A stretch of 64,000 nucleotides of DNA. Origin: Rhizobium gallicum bv. gallicum R602sp (GTDB taxonomy: Bacteria; Pseudomonadota; Alphaproteobacteria; Rhizobiales; Rhizobiaceae). This document shows positions 18,413-25,233 of this stretch, in pieces. The DNA lies in the NCBI RefSeq assembly GCF_000816845.1, contig NZ_CP006880.1, forward strand, positions 1,116,001 to 1,180,000, given 5' to 3'. The notes beneath the pieces are model-generated. The model was given only the letters and a program-made list of their open reading frames with translations, was not told the DNA's origin and did not search any database. Every line of letters starts with the position of its first letter. Within the stretch, counting starts at the first letter, position 1. A program made the position numbers and the translations under genes.

Positions 18413-19401
18413 TGCCTCGCGTGGTTGTCGTGTCCCCATACTACAACAGGGCTCACTTAGTCGATGAGACCGTCACGGCAATTCGCGATCAGACATATCA
18501 GGATTTCGAGGCCTATTTCGTTGACGATGGGTCGCAAGACGGCACCTATCATGCACTTTTGAAATACAAGTCGGATAAAATACGCGTTTCTACGCAACGC
18601 AACGTAGGGTTCACGCGGACTATGATCTCGACTATCGCCTGCACGGATAGCGAATTCATCGCAGTTCAGGGATCAGGCGATATATCTTATCCAATGCGCC
18701 TGCAGAGCCAGGTTCGATTTTTAGAGGAGTATCCTGATGTCGTTGCAGTCGGCTGCTATCGGGAAGTCGTATCAGACATAGCTTCGAGGAGTTACACCGT
18801 TCGGCCGCTCGTCCATAAGGATATAAAAGTACAACTCTTTAACGGCAATCCTTTTTCGCAGGGCGAAGTCCTTATGCGACGCTCTGTATATGAAAGGGCT
18901 GGGGGATATAGACCTTTCTTCGTATATCGGCAGGATCTCGATCTGTGGCTGCGCATGACGGACTACGGGGAGATGGCTGTCGTTCCCGAGATTTTATACA
19001 AAGCTTGGAAGCGCAAGGATTCCGTAACCGGCGATCCGCGCAAGCTGGCAGTTGCGATGAGCTGCAGAGATTTCGCCTTGTATTGTGCCCGAGAGCGCAT
19101 GGCAGGGAGGCCCGATCCCTTGGACGCGAATGGGCCGATTTCGGCGTTGATGCGGCCGCGGTCAAAGGATCTTGCGACAAGCCTCGCCTCGGAGGCCAGG
19201 CGGCGGGCCTTGATAGGGCTGGAAGATGATGCAAGCTATCTGCTAAAGGCAGCTTTCAACGAGAAACCAGTCATCTCAGCTTGGTTTACGCGCGTTATTT
19301 TATTCGTTCCGTGGCTGAGGCCACTGGCTCTTCTTGCCAATCGTCTTATGGGCCTACTCAGAGGCTGGGGGGCAGCGCCCCGCGCGGACAGGGCCGCTTG
19401 A
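18412..19401 (+). CDS. Glycosyltransferase family 2
   Basis: A 329-residue GT-A enzyme. The start of the fold reads VVVVSPYYNRAHLVDETV with the nucleotide-binding FVDDGSQDGTY; the expected DXD position carries SGDISYP in place of the usual SDD. Later QGEVLMRRSVYERAGGYRP and the acidic YRQDLDLWLRM fit the family. It ends with an amphipathic or weakly hydrophobic segment (VILFVPWLRPLALLANRLM) that could attach to the membrane. ATG at 18412, within the MurB-like stop codon, is preferred over an upstream GTG at 18403. Candidate role: adds the lactyl-ether sugar or its neighbour to the lipid-linked unit. Confidence 0.82.
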   Translation: MPRVVVVSPYYNRAHLVDETVTAIRDQTYQDFEAYFVDDGSQDGTYHALLKYKSDKIRVSTQRNVGFTRTMISTIACTDSEFIAVQGSGDISYPMRLQSQVRFLEEYPDVVAVGCYREVVSDIASRSYTVRPLVHKDIKVQLFNGNPFSQGEVLMRRSVYERAGGYRPFFVYRQDLDLWLRMTDYGEMAVVPEILYKAWKRKDSVTGDPRKLAVAMSCRDFALYCARERMAGRPDPLDANGPISALMRPRSKDLATSLASEARRRALIGLEDDASYLLKAAFNEKPVISAWFTRVILFVPWLRPLALLANRLMGLLRGWGAAPRADRAA

Positions 19402-19406
19402 TCTAG

Positions 19407-20909
19407 ATGATTTCGTCAGAGCCCGGGAACAAAGGTCTCAGTCACAAAGTCCGATCCGAGGTCGCGATGACCTCGATATTCCAAGGCGCAGGCATAGCCA
19501 TCGATTTGGCTTACATGGCCATCCTATCACGCCTCCTGTCGCCAGCGGATTTTGGCGTCATGGCAACGGCGATCTTGTTCCTCTCATTTTGCAATCTTTT
19601 GCGTGAAATCGGAATTGGCGCGACGATCGTTCAATTGCCAAGCCTCACAGAAGTTGAGCAGCGGACGGCACTCACGTTAGTGCTGATCTCGTCTGCCATT
19701 CTCTTCTTTTTGGCACAGGCTTGTGCTGCGCCATTTGCGCGCTTCATGAACATGCCCGCGTCGGAAGATGTTGTTAGAGTATTGTCGTTCATCATCATCG
19801 TTCAAGCATTTACCTCGATATCAGAGGGCCTGCTCTTACGGCGACTGGAAATGCGCCGCATCCGAATGAGCGAGATTGCGGCCAAAACGCTCGCATACGG
19901 CACGACCGGCATCGGTTTGGCATTTGCGGGCTTCGGATACTGGGCCCTTGCGGCGGCATCGATATGTGAGGCCAGTTTCCTGTCCTTCGTCCTGGTTTAT
20001 GCTGCTAAACCGAACCTTCGACCGTTATTTGATAGCCAATCCAGCCGTCGCCTTATGGGAAAGGGATCTGGCTTTACTGCATCACGGGTAATCAACTTTA
20101 TCGCGCTTCGCGCAGACATCACCATTGTCGGCCGATCCTTGGATGCAATTCACCTTGGCCTCTACTCACGAGCATATCGTCTCATGAGTCTTCCGACGGA
20201 CGTTTACGCTCGAATAGCGGATCGGGTCGTTTTTCCGGCGATGGCGCAAGTGCAGTCTAACCCAGAGCGGCTCAAGAAAGCGTATCTGCGAGGCGTTGGT
20301 CTAACCGCTCTTTTTGGAATGCCAATGAGCGCAGTGATCTATATTCTTGCTCCGGAAATTGTTTTGTCCCTCCTCGGCAAGCAATGGGAGAAGGTTATCC
20401 CCGTGTTTTCCTATCTTGCTATCGGAATGTACTTTAGGTTGGCTTCACGCGTGAGTGGGTCTCTGCTGCGCGCAACGGCGTCCATACGCGCGCTTATACT
20501 ATCGCAAGCTGTTTATGCGTGCCTGTCAGTATGCGGCACTTTGCTAGTTGTCGAGTATGGACTATCAGCAGTGGCGACAGCAGTGGGACTTGCCATTTTT
20601 GTATACTTTTGCGTAATCACCGCGTTTGCCTGCCAAGTAGCCCGCGTCTCCCTCATGGAGTTAATCATGGAGCATCGATACGGTATGCGTGTATCGGCCA
20701 TGGTTGGCATTCCTTGCTTTGTCATCGCTTACGTTCTGCGGCTCGAAAATACGCATGCGAGCATCGTACTACTTTCCGAAACCTTGTTTCTGGGCATCTT
20801 TTCGATTTGCTTCGCATATCGCATGCCGATTAAACTAATTGGCAAAGAGGGTGCTGAATTCAGCGGCCATATGCGCAGCGCAATTCGTTCAATGCTGCGC
20901 CCTGGTTGA
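19407..20909 (+). CDS. Wzx-type polysaccharide flippase
   Basis: A 500-residue polytopic protein of the oligosaccharide flippase (MOP) superfamily, with about 12-14 hydrophobic segments. It opens with IFQGAGIAIDLAYMAILSRLLSPADFGVMA, the usual Wzx/ExoT-like first helix pair, and continues LREIGIGATIVQLPSLTE, which is widely shared in the family. It would move the lipid-linked repeat unit to the periplasmic face. It starts five bases after the glycosyltransferase stop and is the last gene of the murA-like operon. A Wzy polymerase was not found in the window; it may be outside or too divergent for me to recognise. Confidence 0.85.
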   Translation: MISSEPGNKGLSHKVRSEVAMTSIFQGAGIAIDLAYMAILSRLLSPADFGVMATAILFLSFCNLLREIGIGATIVQLPSLTEVEQRTALTLVLISSAILFFLAQACAAPFARFMNMPASEDVVRVLSFIIIVQAFTSISEGLLLRRLEMRRIRMSEIAAKTLAYGTTGIGLAFAGFGYWALAAASICEASFLSFVLVYAAKPNLRPLFDSQSSRRLMGKGSGFTASRVINFIALRADITIVGRSLDAIHLGLYSRAYRLMSLPTDVYARIADRVVFPAMAQVQSNPERLKKAYLRGVGLTALFGMPMSAVIYILAPEIVLSLLGKQWEKVIPVFSYLAIGMYFRLASRVSGSLLRATASIRALILSQAVYACLSVCGTLLVVEYGLSAVATAVGLAIFVYFCVITAFACQVARVSLMELIMEHRYGMRVSAMVGIPCFVIAYVLRLENTHASIVLLSETLFLGIFSICFAYRMPIKLIGKEGAEFSGHMRSAIRSMLRPG

Positions 20910-21257
20910 AATGATCCATCGTCCGTCTAGGTTGTCTTTCGCCGCCTCAGAAGCCATATGACGACTGACCGCCATCAGCCGGTTCCGGCTGAACAGGCCC
21001 AAATCCGCTCATATGCTGCATTTAACGCAGACCCATCCGAATTTAAATGGGCCACGTCCCACGCCCCCGGATCGCGTTTGGGATGTGCCGGCAGAATCGT
21101 TTTTTCCATTTTCCGCCAGAATGAAAATGTCCGCATCTGCCAAAAATTTGTGCTCCTCGTGTCGATCTTTTGCCTGTCTGAACGTCCTAAGGTCGGTAGT
21201 GGCGCCACGGCGCCGAAAGCGGTTTTGCGATCTCGCAAGAGCAAGGAGATGATGGAG
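20910..21257. other. Gap between flippase and MFS gene
   Basis: About 348 bases. The MFS reading frame stays open back to 20958, but the extension lacks MFS character and a ribosome site. No clear promoter or terminator was seen. Confidence 0.45.
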
Positions 21258-22463
21258 ATGGGCGTTTCGTATCGTTGGATCATTGTCGGGATTGGCGCAT
21301 TGATGACCTGTGTCGCTCTTGGCGCCATGTTTTCGCTGGCGATCTTTCTCGAGCCGATGGCCACGACCACCCATTGGTCGCGTGCCGGCATTTCAGGCGC
21401 CATGACGCTCAATTTTCTCGTCATGGGCGTCGGAGGTTTCGCATGGGGCGCGGCAACCGACCGCTTCGGTCCCCGTATCGTCGTGCTGACTGGTGCAGGG
21501 CTTTTGGGGCTTGCACTTGTCCTTGCCAGCCGGGCGGAGTCGCTGCTCGTGTTTCAATTGAACTACGGCGTTCTCGTTGGCCTTGCTGCCAGCGCTTTCT
21601 TCGCGCCGATGATCGCAATCACCACCGCATGGTTCGAAAAGAACCGCAGCCTTGCCGTTTCCCTGGTCTCAGCGGGCATGGGGGTGGCGCCGATGACGAT
21701 CTCACCCTTCGCGCGCTGGCTGATCTCGGCCCATGACTGGCGCACAGCGATGCTCACGATCGGCATCGTGGCCTGGACGCTTCTGGTGCCGGCGGCTCTG
21801 CTGGTGCGCCGTCCGCCGGCTGCCGCTGGTTCCGGCGATATAGACCAGGACCTTCCTGCGCAGAGCAATGGAACGTCGCTCAAGCAAGCGTTCCGCTCGC
21901 CGCAGCTCCTCGTCCTCGCCCTGACATTCTTTGCCTGCTGCGCGGCGCATTCGGGCCCGATCTTTCATATGGTGAGCTATGCAATGGTATGCGGCGTGGC
22001 GCCAATGGCCGCAGTCAGCATCTACAGCATCGAGGGCCTGGCGGGGCTCGGTGGCCGGATTGTGTTCGGCCTGCTTGCAGACAGGCTCGGCGTAAAACCG
22101 GTGCTGGTCGCGGGGTTGATGGTCCAGGCAGTTGCGATCGCTGCCTATCTTCTCGTCAGCCGGCTTAGCGAATTCTACACCCTCGCCGTTGTTTTCGGCG
22201 GAGCCTATGGTGGTGTGATGCCGCTCTATGCAGTGCTTGCCCGCGAATATTTCGGACCGCGCATCATCGGCACGGTGTTCGGGGCGGTGACCATGCTCTC
22301 GAGCATCGGCATGGCCGTCGGCCCTTTGGCCGGTGGTTGGGTCTTCGATACCTTCGCCAACTACTCCTGGCTCTTCATCGGTTCGGCCATGGTCGGGCTC
22401 GGCGCAGTCGCGGTCGCGCTTGCCTTCCCGGCGCTGCCGCGCGCACGGCTTCAACCGGCCTAG
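21258..22463 (+). CDS. Major facilitator superfamily transporter
   Basis: A 12-helix transporter of about 401 residues. The first helix is YRWIIVGIGALMTCVALGAMFSLAIF; the conserved loop between helices 2 and 3 is GAATDRFGPRIVV, and its repeat between helices 8 and 9 is GLLADRLGVKPVL. The overall pattern is close to the oxalate/formate-antiporter and monocarboxylate-type groups, suggesting a small organic acid, but the substrate is not known. AAGGAG at 21243-21248 favours ATG 21258 (nine-base spacing) or 21252. It marks the end of the polysaccharide region. The next gene starts 85 bases later and has its own ECF-type promoter. Confidence 0.82.
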   Translation: MGVSYRWIIVGIGALMTCVALGAMFSLAIFLEPMATTTHWSRAGISGAMTLNFLVMGVGGFAWGAATDRFGPRIVVLTGAGLLGLALVLASRAESLLVFQLNYGVLVGLAASAFFAPMIAITTAWFEKNRSLAVSLVSAGMGVAPMTISPFARWLISAHDWRTAMLTIGIVAWTLLVPAALLVRRPPAAAGSGDIDQDLPAQSNGTSLKQAFRSPQLLVLALTFFACCAAHSGPIFHMVSYAMVCGVAPMAAVSIYSIEGLAGLGGRIVFGLLADRLGVKPVLVAGLMVQAVAIAAYLLVSRLSEFYTLAVVFGGAYGGVMPLYAVLAREYFGPRIIGTVFGAVTMLSSIGMAVGPLAGGWVFDTFANYSWLFIGSAMVGLGAVAVALAFPALPRARLQPA

Positions 22464-22494
22464 ATGGAATCCGGTAGTCTGTCGCGATTTCGCG

Positions 22495-22519
22495 GGAATA
22501 AAGTCGGTCTCTTCACGTT
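22495..22519 (+). promoter_or_regulatory. ECF-type promoter P1 (GGAATA-N15-CGTT)
   Basis: GGAATA at 22495-22500 and CGTT at 22516-22519 with exactly 15 bases between, 29 bases before the ATG of the DUF6065-like gene. It is identical in its fixed bases and spacing to the elements at 23734-23758 and 25123-25147. The layout is like alphaproteobacterial ECF promoters (GGAAC-N16/17-CGTT class). Confidence 0.7.
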
Positions 22520-22548
22520 CTACCCGATCATTGGACCGGAGAACGAGC

Positions 22549-23262
22549 ATGTTTCATTTTCGACAGAAAGACCCAGACAAGATTCATTTCCTTTGCCAGC
22601 CGGAAGATCTTGAGGTCATCGCGCCACCAGTGCCTGCCAAGTCGGTTCTGCCGGAGTGGTATCGCAAGCTGCCGGTGGTCGATGCAAAGCATCAGTCGAC
22701 CACAGATAGCGGTCTGACCATTAAACGCTGCATGCCGTTTCTCGACGCTATGATGACCGGCTGGATCTTGCCGCTGGCAGCGACGGTACGGCTTGAGATC
22801 AAGGAGGACGGCAGGAGCGTCGAGGCGGGCTGGGAGTTCGACCGGGTCATGGTCAGTAATCACGGCGTCCATCAGGTCGCGGGCAATCCGAAAGAGCCCG
22901 GCCCGCCCTGCAAGTTTCATAATTACTGGTCGATCCGCACGCCACCTGGATGGAGTTGCCTCTTCGTGCCGCCGCTCAACCGGCCAGCGCAGCCGTTCGA
23001 ATGCGTGGCGGGTATCGTCGACACCGACACTTACACGGCTCATATCCACTTTCCGTTTTTTGCGACGGCGCCCGACGGACTCTATGTCATCGAGAAGGGA
23101 ACGCCGCTTGTGCAGGTGATCCCGATTCACCGCAATCGCGCGGCAATCAATGCGGAAATTCGCCGCGAAACCCGGGAAGAGGCAATGAACCGCCAGACAA
23201 TCTACCGCAACACCATTGCCGGCCACGGGTGGTACCGCAAGGGCGCACGCGCTGCCCGCTGA
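22549..23262 (+). CDS. DUF6065-like protein
   Basis: A 237-residue soluble protein. It begins with a segment around IHFLCQPEDLEVIAPPVPAK and then VLPEWYRKLP, a pattern I associate with the DUF6065 family of unknown function, though this match is from memory and untested. The middle is rich in aromatic residues (YWSIRTPPGWSCLFVPPLN), and the C-terminal part is charged (EIRRETREEAMNRQT). No signal peptide or membrane segment is visible. An ATG with the ECF-type promoter P1 directly upstream fixes the start; the longer open frame back to 22333 is ignored. A strong terminator follows at 23288-23310. Likely a member of the local ECF regulon. Confidence 0.7.
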   Translation: MFHFRQKDPDKIHFLCQPEDLEVIAPPVPAKSVLPEWYRKLPVVDAKHQSTTDSGLTIKRCMPFLDAMMTGWILPLAATVRLEIKEDGRSVEAGWEFDRVMVSNHGVHQVAGNPKEPGPPCKFHNYWSIRTPPGWSCLFVPPLNRPAQPFECVAGIVDTDTYTAHIHFPFFATAPDGLYVIEKGTPLVQVIPIHRNRAAINAEIRRETREEAMNRQTIYRNTIAGHGWYRKGARAAR

Positions 23263-23287
23263 AATTTCAGCGAGCGAGCAACGAGAC

Positions 23288-23310
23288 GGGGGCCGGATAG
23301 TCCGGCCCCC
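23288..23310. terminator. Strong bidirectional terminator
   Basis: A perfect 10-bp GC-rich stem, GGGGGCCGGA/TCCGGCCCCC, with a TAG loop. It lies between the convergent DUF6065-like and Ser/Asn-repeat genes. Confidence 0.8.
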
Positions 23311-23331
23311 GTTCCTTATCCTGCGCTGTCA

Positions 23332-23682
23332 TTAACGCCAGGAGCGCCAATGGTGACGCGAATGATACGAGCCATCAGAACCGCTCGAGCTCGAATTGGA
23401 AGAACTGTTCGAAGAGGAATTCGAAGAACGGTTCGACGATGAGTTCGAGTTAGAATTCGATGAACTGTTCGAAGACGAATTGGAGTTCGAATTGCTTGAT
23501 GAATTCGAACTCGAATTTGACGAGCTATTGCCGGCAACGACGATTGCACCGTCGCTCTGGCTGCTCGACTGTTTCCCGCCGTCAGGTTGTATCGTCGTGT
23601 ATTCCTTGGCCTGTACGGCAGAACCTGCCAGCGCCGCGACGCCGGCGATAAGGGCCGTGCTCAGTTTCCAGGATTTTTTCAT
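23332..23682 (-). CDS. Small secreted Ser/Asn-repeat protein
   Basis: A 116-residue protein with a clear signal peptide (KKSWKLSTALIAGVAALAG, cleavage likely after AVQA at residue 25). Residues 52-100 are almost only Ser and Asn in SSSN/SNSN units, written in repeats of codons that give TTCGAA-like DNA. The C-terminus is basic and aromatic (YHSRHHWRSWR). I recognise no family. ATG at 23682 has GGAG eight bases upstream; the open frame extending to 24309 is an artefact of the overlapping anti-sigma gene. Its promoter P2 matches the ECF-type motif. A flexible, polar, low-complexity exported linker or surface protein is plausible; the function is unknown. Confidence 0.75.
   Translation of the reverse strand: MKKSWKLSTALIAGVAALAGSAVQAKEYTTIQPDGGKQSSSQSDGAIVVAGNSSSNSSSNSSSNSNSNSSSNSSSNSNSNSSSNRSSNSSSNSSSNSSSSGSDGSYHSRHHWRSWR
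23386..23530. repeat. Low-complexity Ser/Asn coding repeat
   Basis: Tandem imperfect repeats of TTCGAA, GAATTC and related 6-12 base units that encode the Ser/Asn tract of the secreted protein. The antisense frames read as Glu/Phe-rich nonsense. Confidence 0.75.
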
Positions 23683-23706
23683 GCCAGTTACTCCTTTTGA
23701 AAACAG

Positions 23707-23725
23707 GACCGGCTGCTCCGGTCCG
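23707..23725 (-). terminator. Hairpin with T-run ahead of the Ser/Asn gene
   Basis: A 7-bp stem GGACCGG/CCGGTCC with a five-base loop; on the minus strand it is followed by TGTTTT. It may end the sigma/anti-sigma transcript, or act as an attenuator, since it lies just downstream of promoter P2. Confidence 0.6.
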
Positions 23726-23733
23726 GCAGAGTA

Positions 23734-23758
23734 ACGGGCGGCACAAGGTTCTATTCCC
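23734..23758 (-). promoter_or_regulatory. ECF-type promoter P2 (GGAATA-N15-CGTT)
   Basis: On the minus strand GGAATA is at 23758-23753 and CGTT at 23737-23734, with exactly 15 bases between, 51 bases before the ATG of the Ser/Asn-repeat gene. It lies in the gap after the anti-sigma gene. Confidence 0.7.
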
Positions 23759-23779
23759 GACTTCCGAACGCTTTTAATT

Positions 23780-24559
23780 TTACGCCCCGTCACGGATTTC
23801 GGCGAGCGCCTTCGCCTCTTCGGACGCCTCGATCGGCGGCTTGGCATCAATGGCTGAAAGGTAGGCGTCGAGCGCATCCGTGGATGAAGCCGGCGCATAG
23901 CCGCCGCTGCCGCCAGCAGCAGCCACTGCGAACGCCACGCGCCATTGCTCACCGGACCGGCAGGCGACCGAAACCACGGTCGAGCGGTCGGGCGAATCGA
24001 CTTCGAACTCGCGGCAAAGCGCCTGCGCATTGTCACGGAAGGTTGCGATTGCCCGGAACCGCTGGTTGGAACCGGCCAACTGCCGCTCCTGGCCGGAAAC
24101 AACCGTTGCCAGGGCCTCGTTGAGCGCGGAGGCGCTGACCCCGGCAACCTGAAGGCCGGCCGAGGCAGGCTCTTCGGACTGCGCCAGCCAATACCCGCCC
24201 AATCCACCGAGAATGGCGGTAAGCGACGCGGCGATCGGGGTGAACCAGCGGCGGGCGACGACCTGATCGTTGGCTGTACGTCGCCGGAATGGCAACACGG
24301 ATGCAGCACCCTGATCGGCGGCCTTCTTTTTTGCGATCATGGCTTCGATTGCCTGGGTCAGCTCGGCCGGAACCGGTTCGTCCAAAAGCGGTTCCAGCGC
24401 CGTCTGTGCCGCTGCTCGTGTCTCCAGGAAAAATGCCACGCGGGGGACGAGCTCATCGTCCGTCTCCATGGCACGTTCAATCTCGGCCGCCGTTTTAGGA
24501 TCAAGCTCGCCATCGGCAAAGCGCATCAGTGTCTCATCTGAAAAATCCGTCTTGGTCAT
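23780..24559 (-). CDS. Membrane-anchored anti-sigma factor
   Basis: A 259-residue protein. Residues 1-60 (FSDETLMRFADGELDPKTAAEIERAM) match the anti-sigma N-terminal helical domain without the zinc-binding His/Cys set. A single membrane helix lies at about residues 104-126 (WFTPIAASLTAILGGLGGYWLAQ), and the C-terminal part is extracytoplasmic. It is expected to bind the ECF sigma factor encoded upstream and release it on an envelope signal. Its ATG overlaps the sigma stop (ATGA), so production is translationally coupled. The periplasmic part has no fold I recognise; Cys residues in CREFEV and ACRSGEQW could form a disulphide. Confidence 0.85.
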   Translation of the reverse strand: MTKTDFSDETLMRFADGELDPKTAAEIERAMETDDELVPRVAFFLETRAAAQTALEPLLDEPVPAELTQAIEAMIAKKKAADQGAASVLPFRRRTANDQVVARRWFTPIAASLTAILGGLGGYWLAQSEEPASAGLQVAGVSASALNEALATVVSGQERQLAGSNQRFRAIATFRDNAQALCREFEVDSPDRSTVVSVACRSGEQWRVAFAVAAAGGSGGYAPASSTDALDAYLSAIDAKPPIEASEEAKALAEIRDGA

Positions 24560-25098
24560 GCCTTGGCCTCTTTCGTCTCCTCAGAACGGGTTGTCTCCGC
24601 CGTTATTCCAGCGGCGTCTGCGAGATTTTTTCGTGCTCGGGCCAGGCGGCTCATGACCGTTCCGATTGGAATGGTGAGTATATCGGCTGTCTCGCGGTAG
24701 GAGAGCTCTTCGACGCAGACGAGGATAAGTACCTCGCGTTGTTCGTCTGGAAGATCGGTAATTGCCTCAGCGACGCTCTTGAGCGTCAGTGACGCTTCGA
24801 CAATGCGCTCGCCGGAAGAGCCTGCGATGTCGTGACGCTCTGAAATATCCTCCTGAATGCCTGCCGTCTTCTGCCGGCGGACCTGGTCGATCCAGAGATT
24901 GCGGAGAATGCGGAACATCCAGGCGTCGAAGCGTGTACCGGGTTCGAATCGTTCTGTATTGGCAAGCGCGCGCTCACAAGCCATTTGCACGAGGTCGTCG
25001 GCGATGTCGCGCGTTCCACAGAGCGATATTGCAAATCGCCGCATGTTCGGCAGAAAGGCGATCAGTTGGTCTTCAACGCTCTCCTTCCGCATGGTCAT
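24556..25098 (-). CDS. ECF-family RNA polymerase sigma factor
   Basis: A 180-residue extracytoplasmic-function sigma factor. Region 2 is seen in DIADDLVQMACERAL and RFDAWMFRILRNLWIDQVRRQ (residues ~30-75); region 4 in LPDEQREVLILVCVEELSYRETADILTIPIGTVMSRLARAR (~115-160). No region 3 or extra C-terminal domain is present. ATG at 25098 or 25092 fits the family length; an open extension to 25230 does not. It is divergent from the subtilase gene and coupled to the anti-sigma gene. The probable targets are the three GGAATA-N15-CGTT promoters around it. I see no such motif reading toward its own gene, so autoregulation is not supported by that element. Confidence 0.9.
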   Translation of the reverse strand: MTMRKESVEDQLIAFLPNMRRFAISLCGTRDIADDLVQMACERALANTERFEPGTRFDAWMFRILRNLWIDQVRRQKTAGIQEDISERHDIAGSSGERIVEASLTLKSVAEAITDLPDEQREVLILVCVEELSYRETADILTIPIGTVMSRLARARKNLADAAGITAETTRSEETKEAKA

Positions 25099-25122
25099 GG
25101 TCGATTGGTTCTTCCCTTGATC

Positions 25123-25147
25123 GGAATAACGCGCGGTTAAGCGCGTT
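25123..25147 (+). promoter_or_regulatory. ECF-type promoter P3 (GGAATA-N15-CGTT) with embedded palindrome
   Basis: GGAATA at 25123-25128 and CGTT at 25144-25147, 15 bases apart, 86 bases before the ATG of the subtilase. A perfect inverted repeat AACGCGC (25128-25134)/GCGCGTT (25141-25147) fills the spacer and -10 element and could be an additional operator. Confidence 0.7.
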
Positions 25148-25233
25148 TTCTGGCAATCTATCGTTATTGCCCAGTTACTCCAAGTGATTGGTTCTGCCCG
25201 ATAGACAACCCGCAGCCATTGAGGAGGCATAAA

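Noticed and set aside
21702..22550. 282-codon frame opposite the MFS gene
   Set aside because: Antisense shadow of a clear 12-helix transporter; product is Arg/His/Gln-rich as is usual for such shadows.
23396..23734. Glu/Phe-rich frame opposite the Ser/Asn gene
   Set aside because: It is the antisense reading of the Ser/Asn codon repeat; it has no signal or ribosome site, while the minus-strand frame has a signal peptide, ribosome site and promoter.
23332..24309. 325-codon version of the Ser/Asn ORF
   Set aside because: The extra 209 residues are an out-of-frame reading of the anti-sigma gene.
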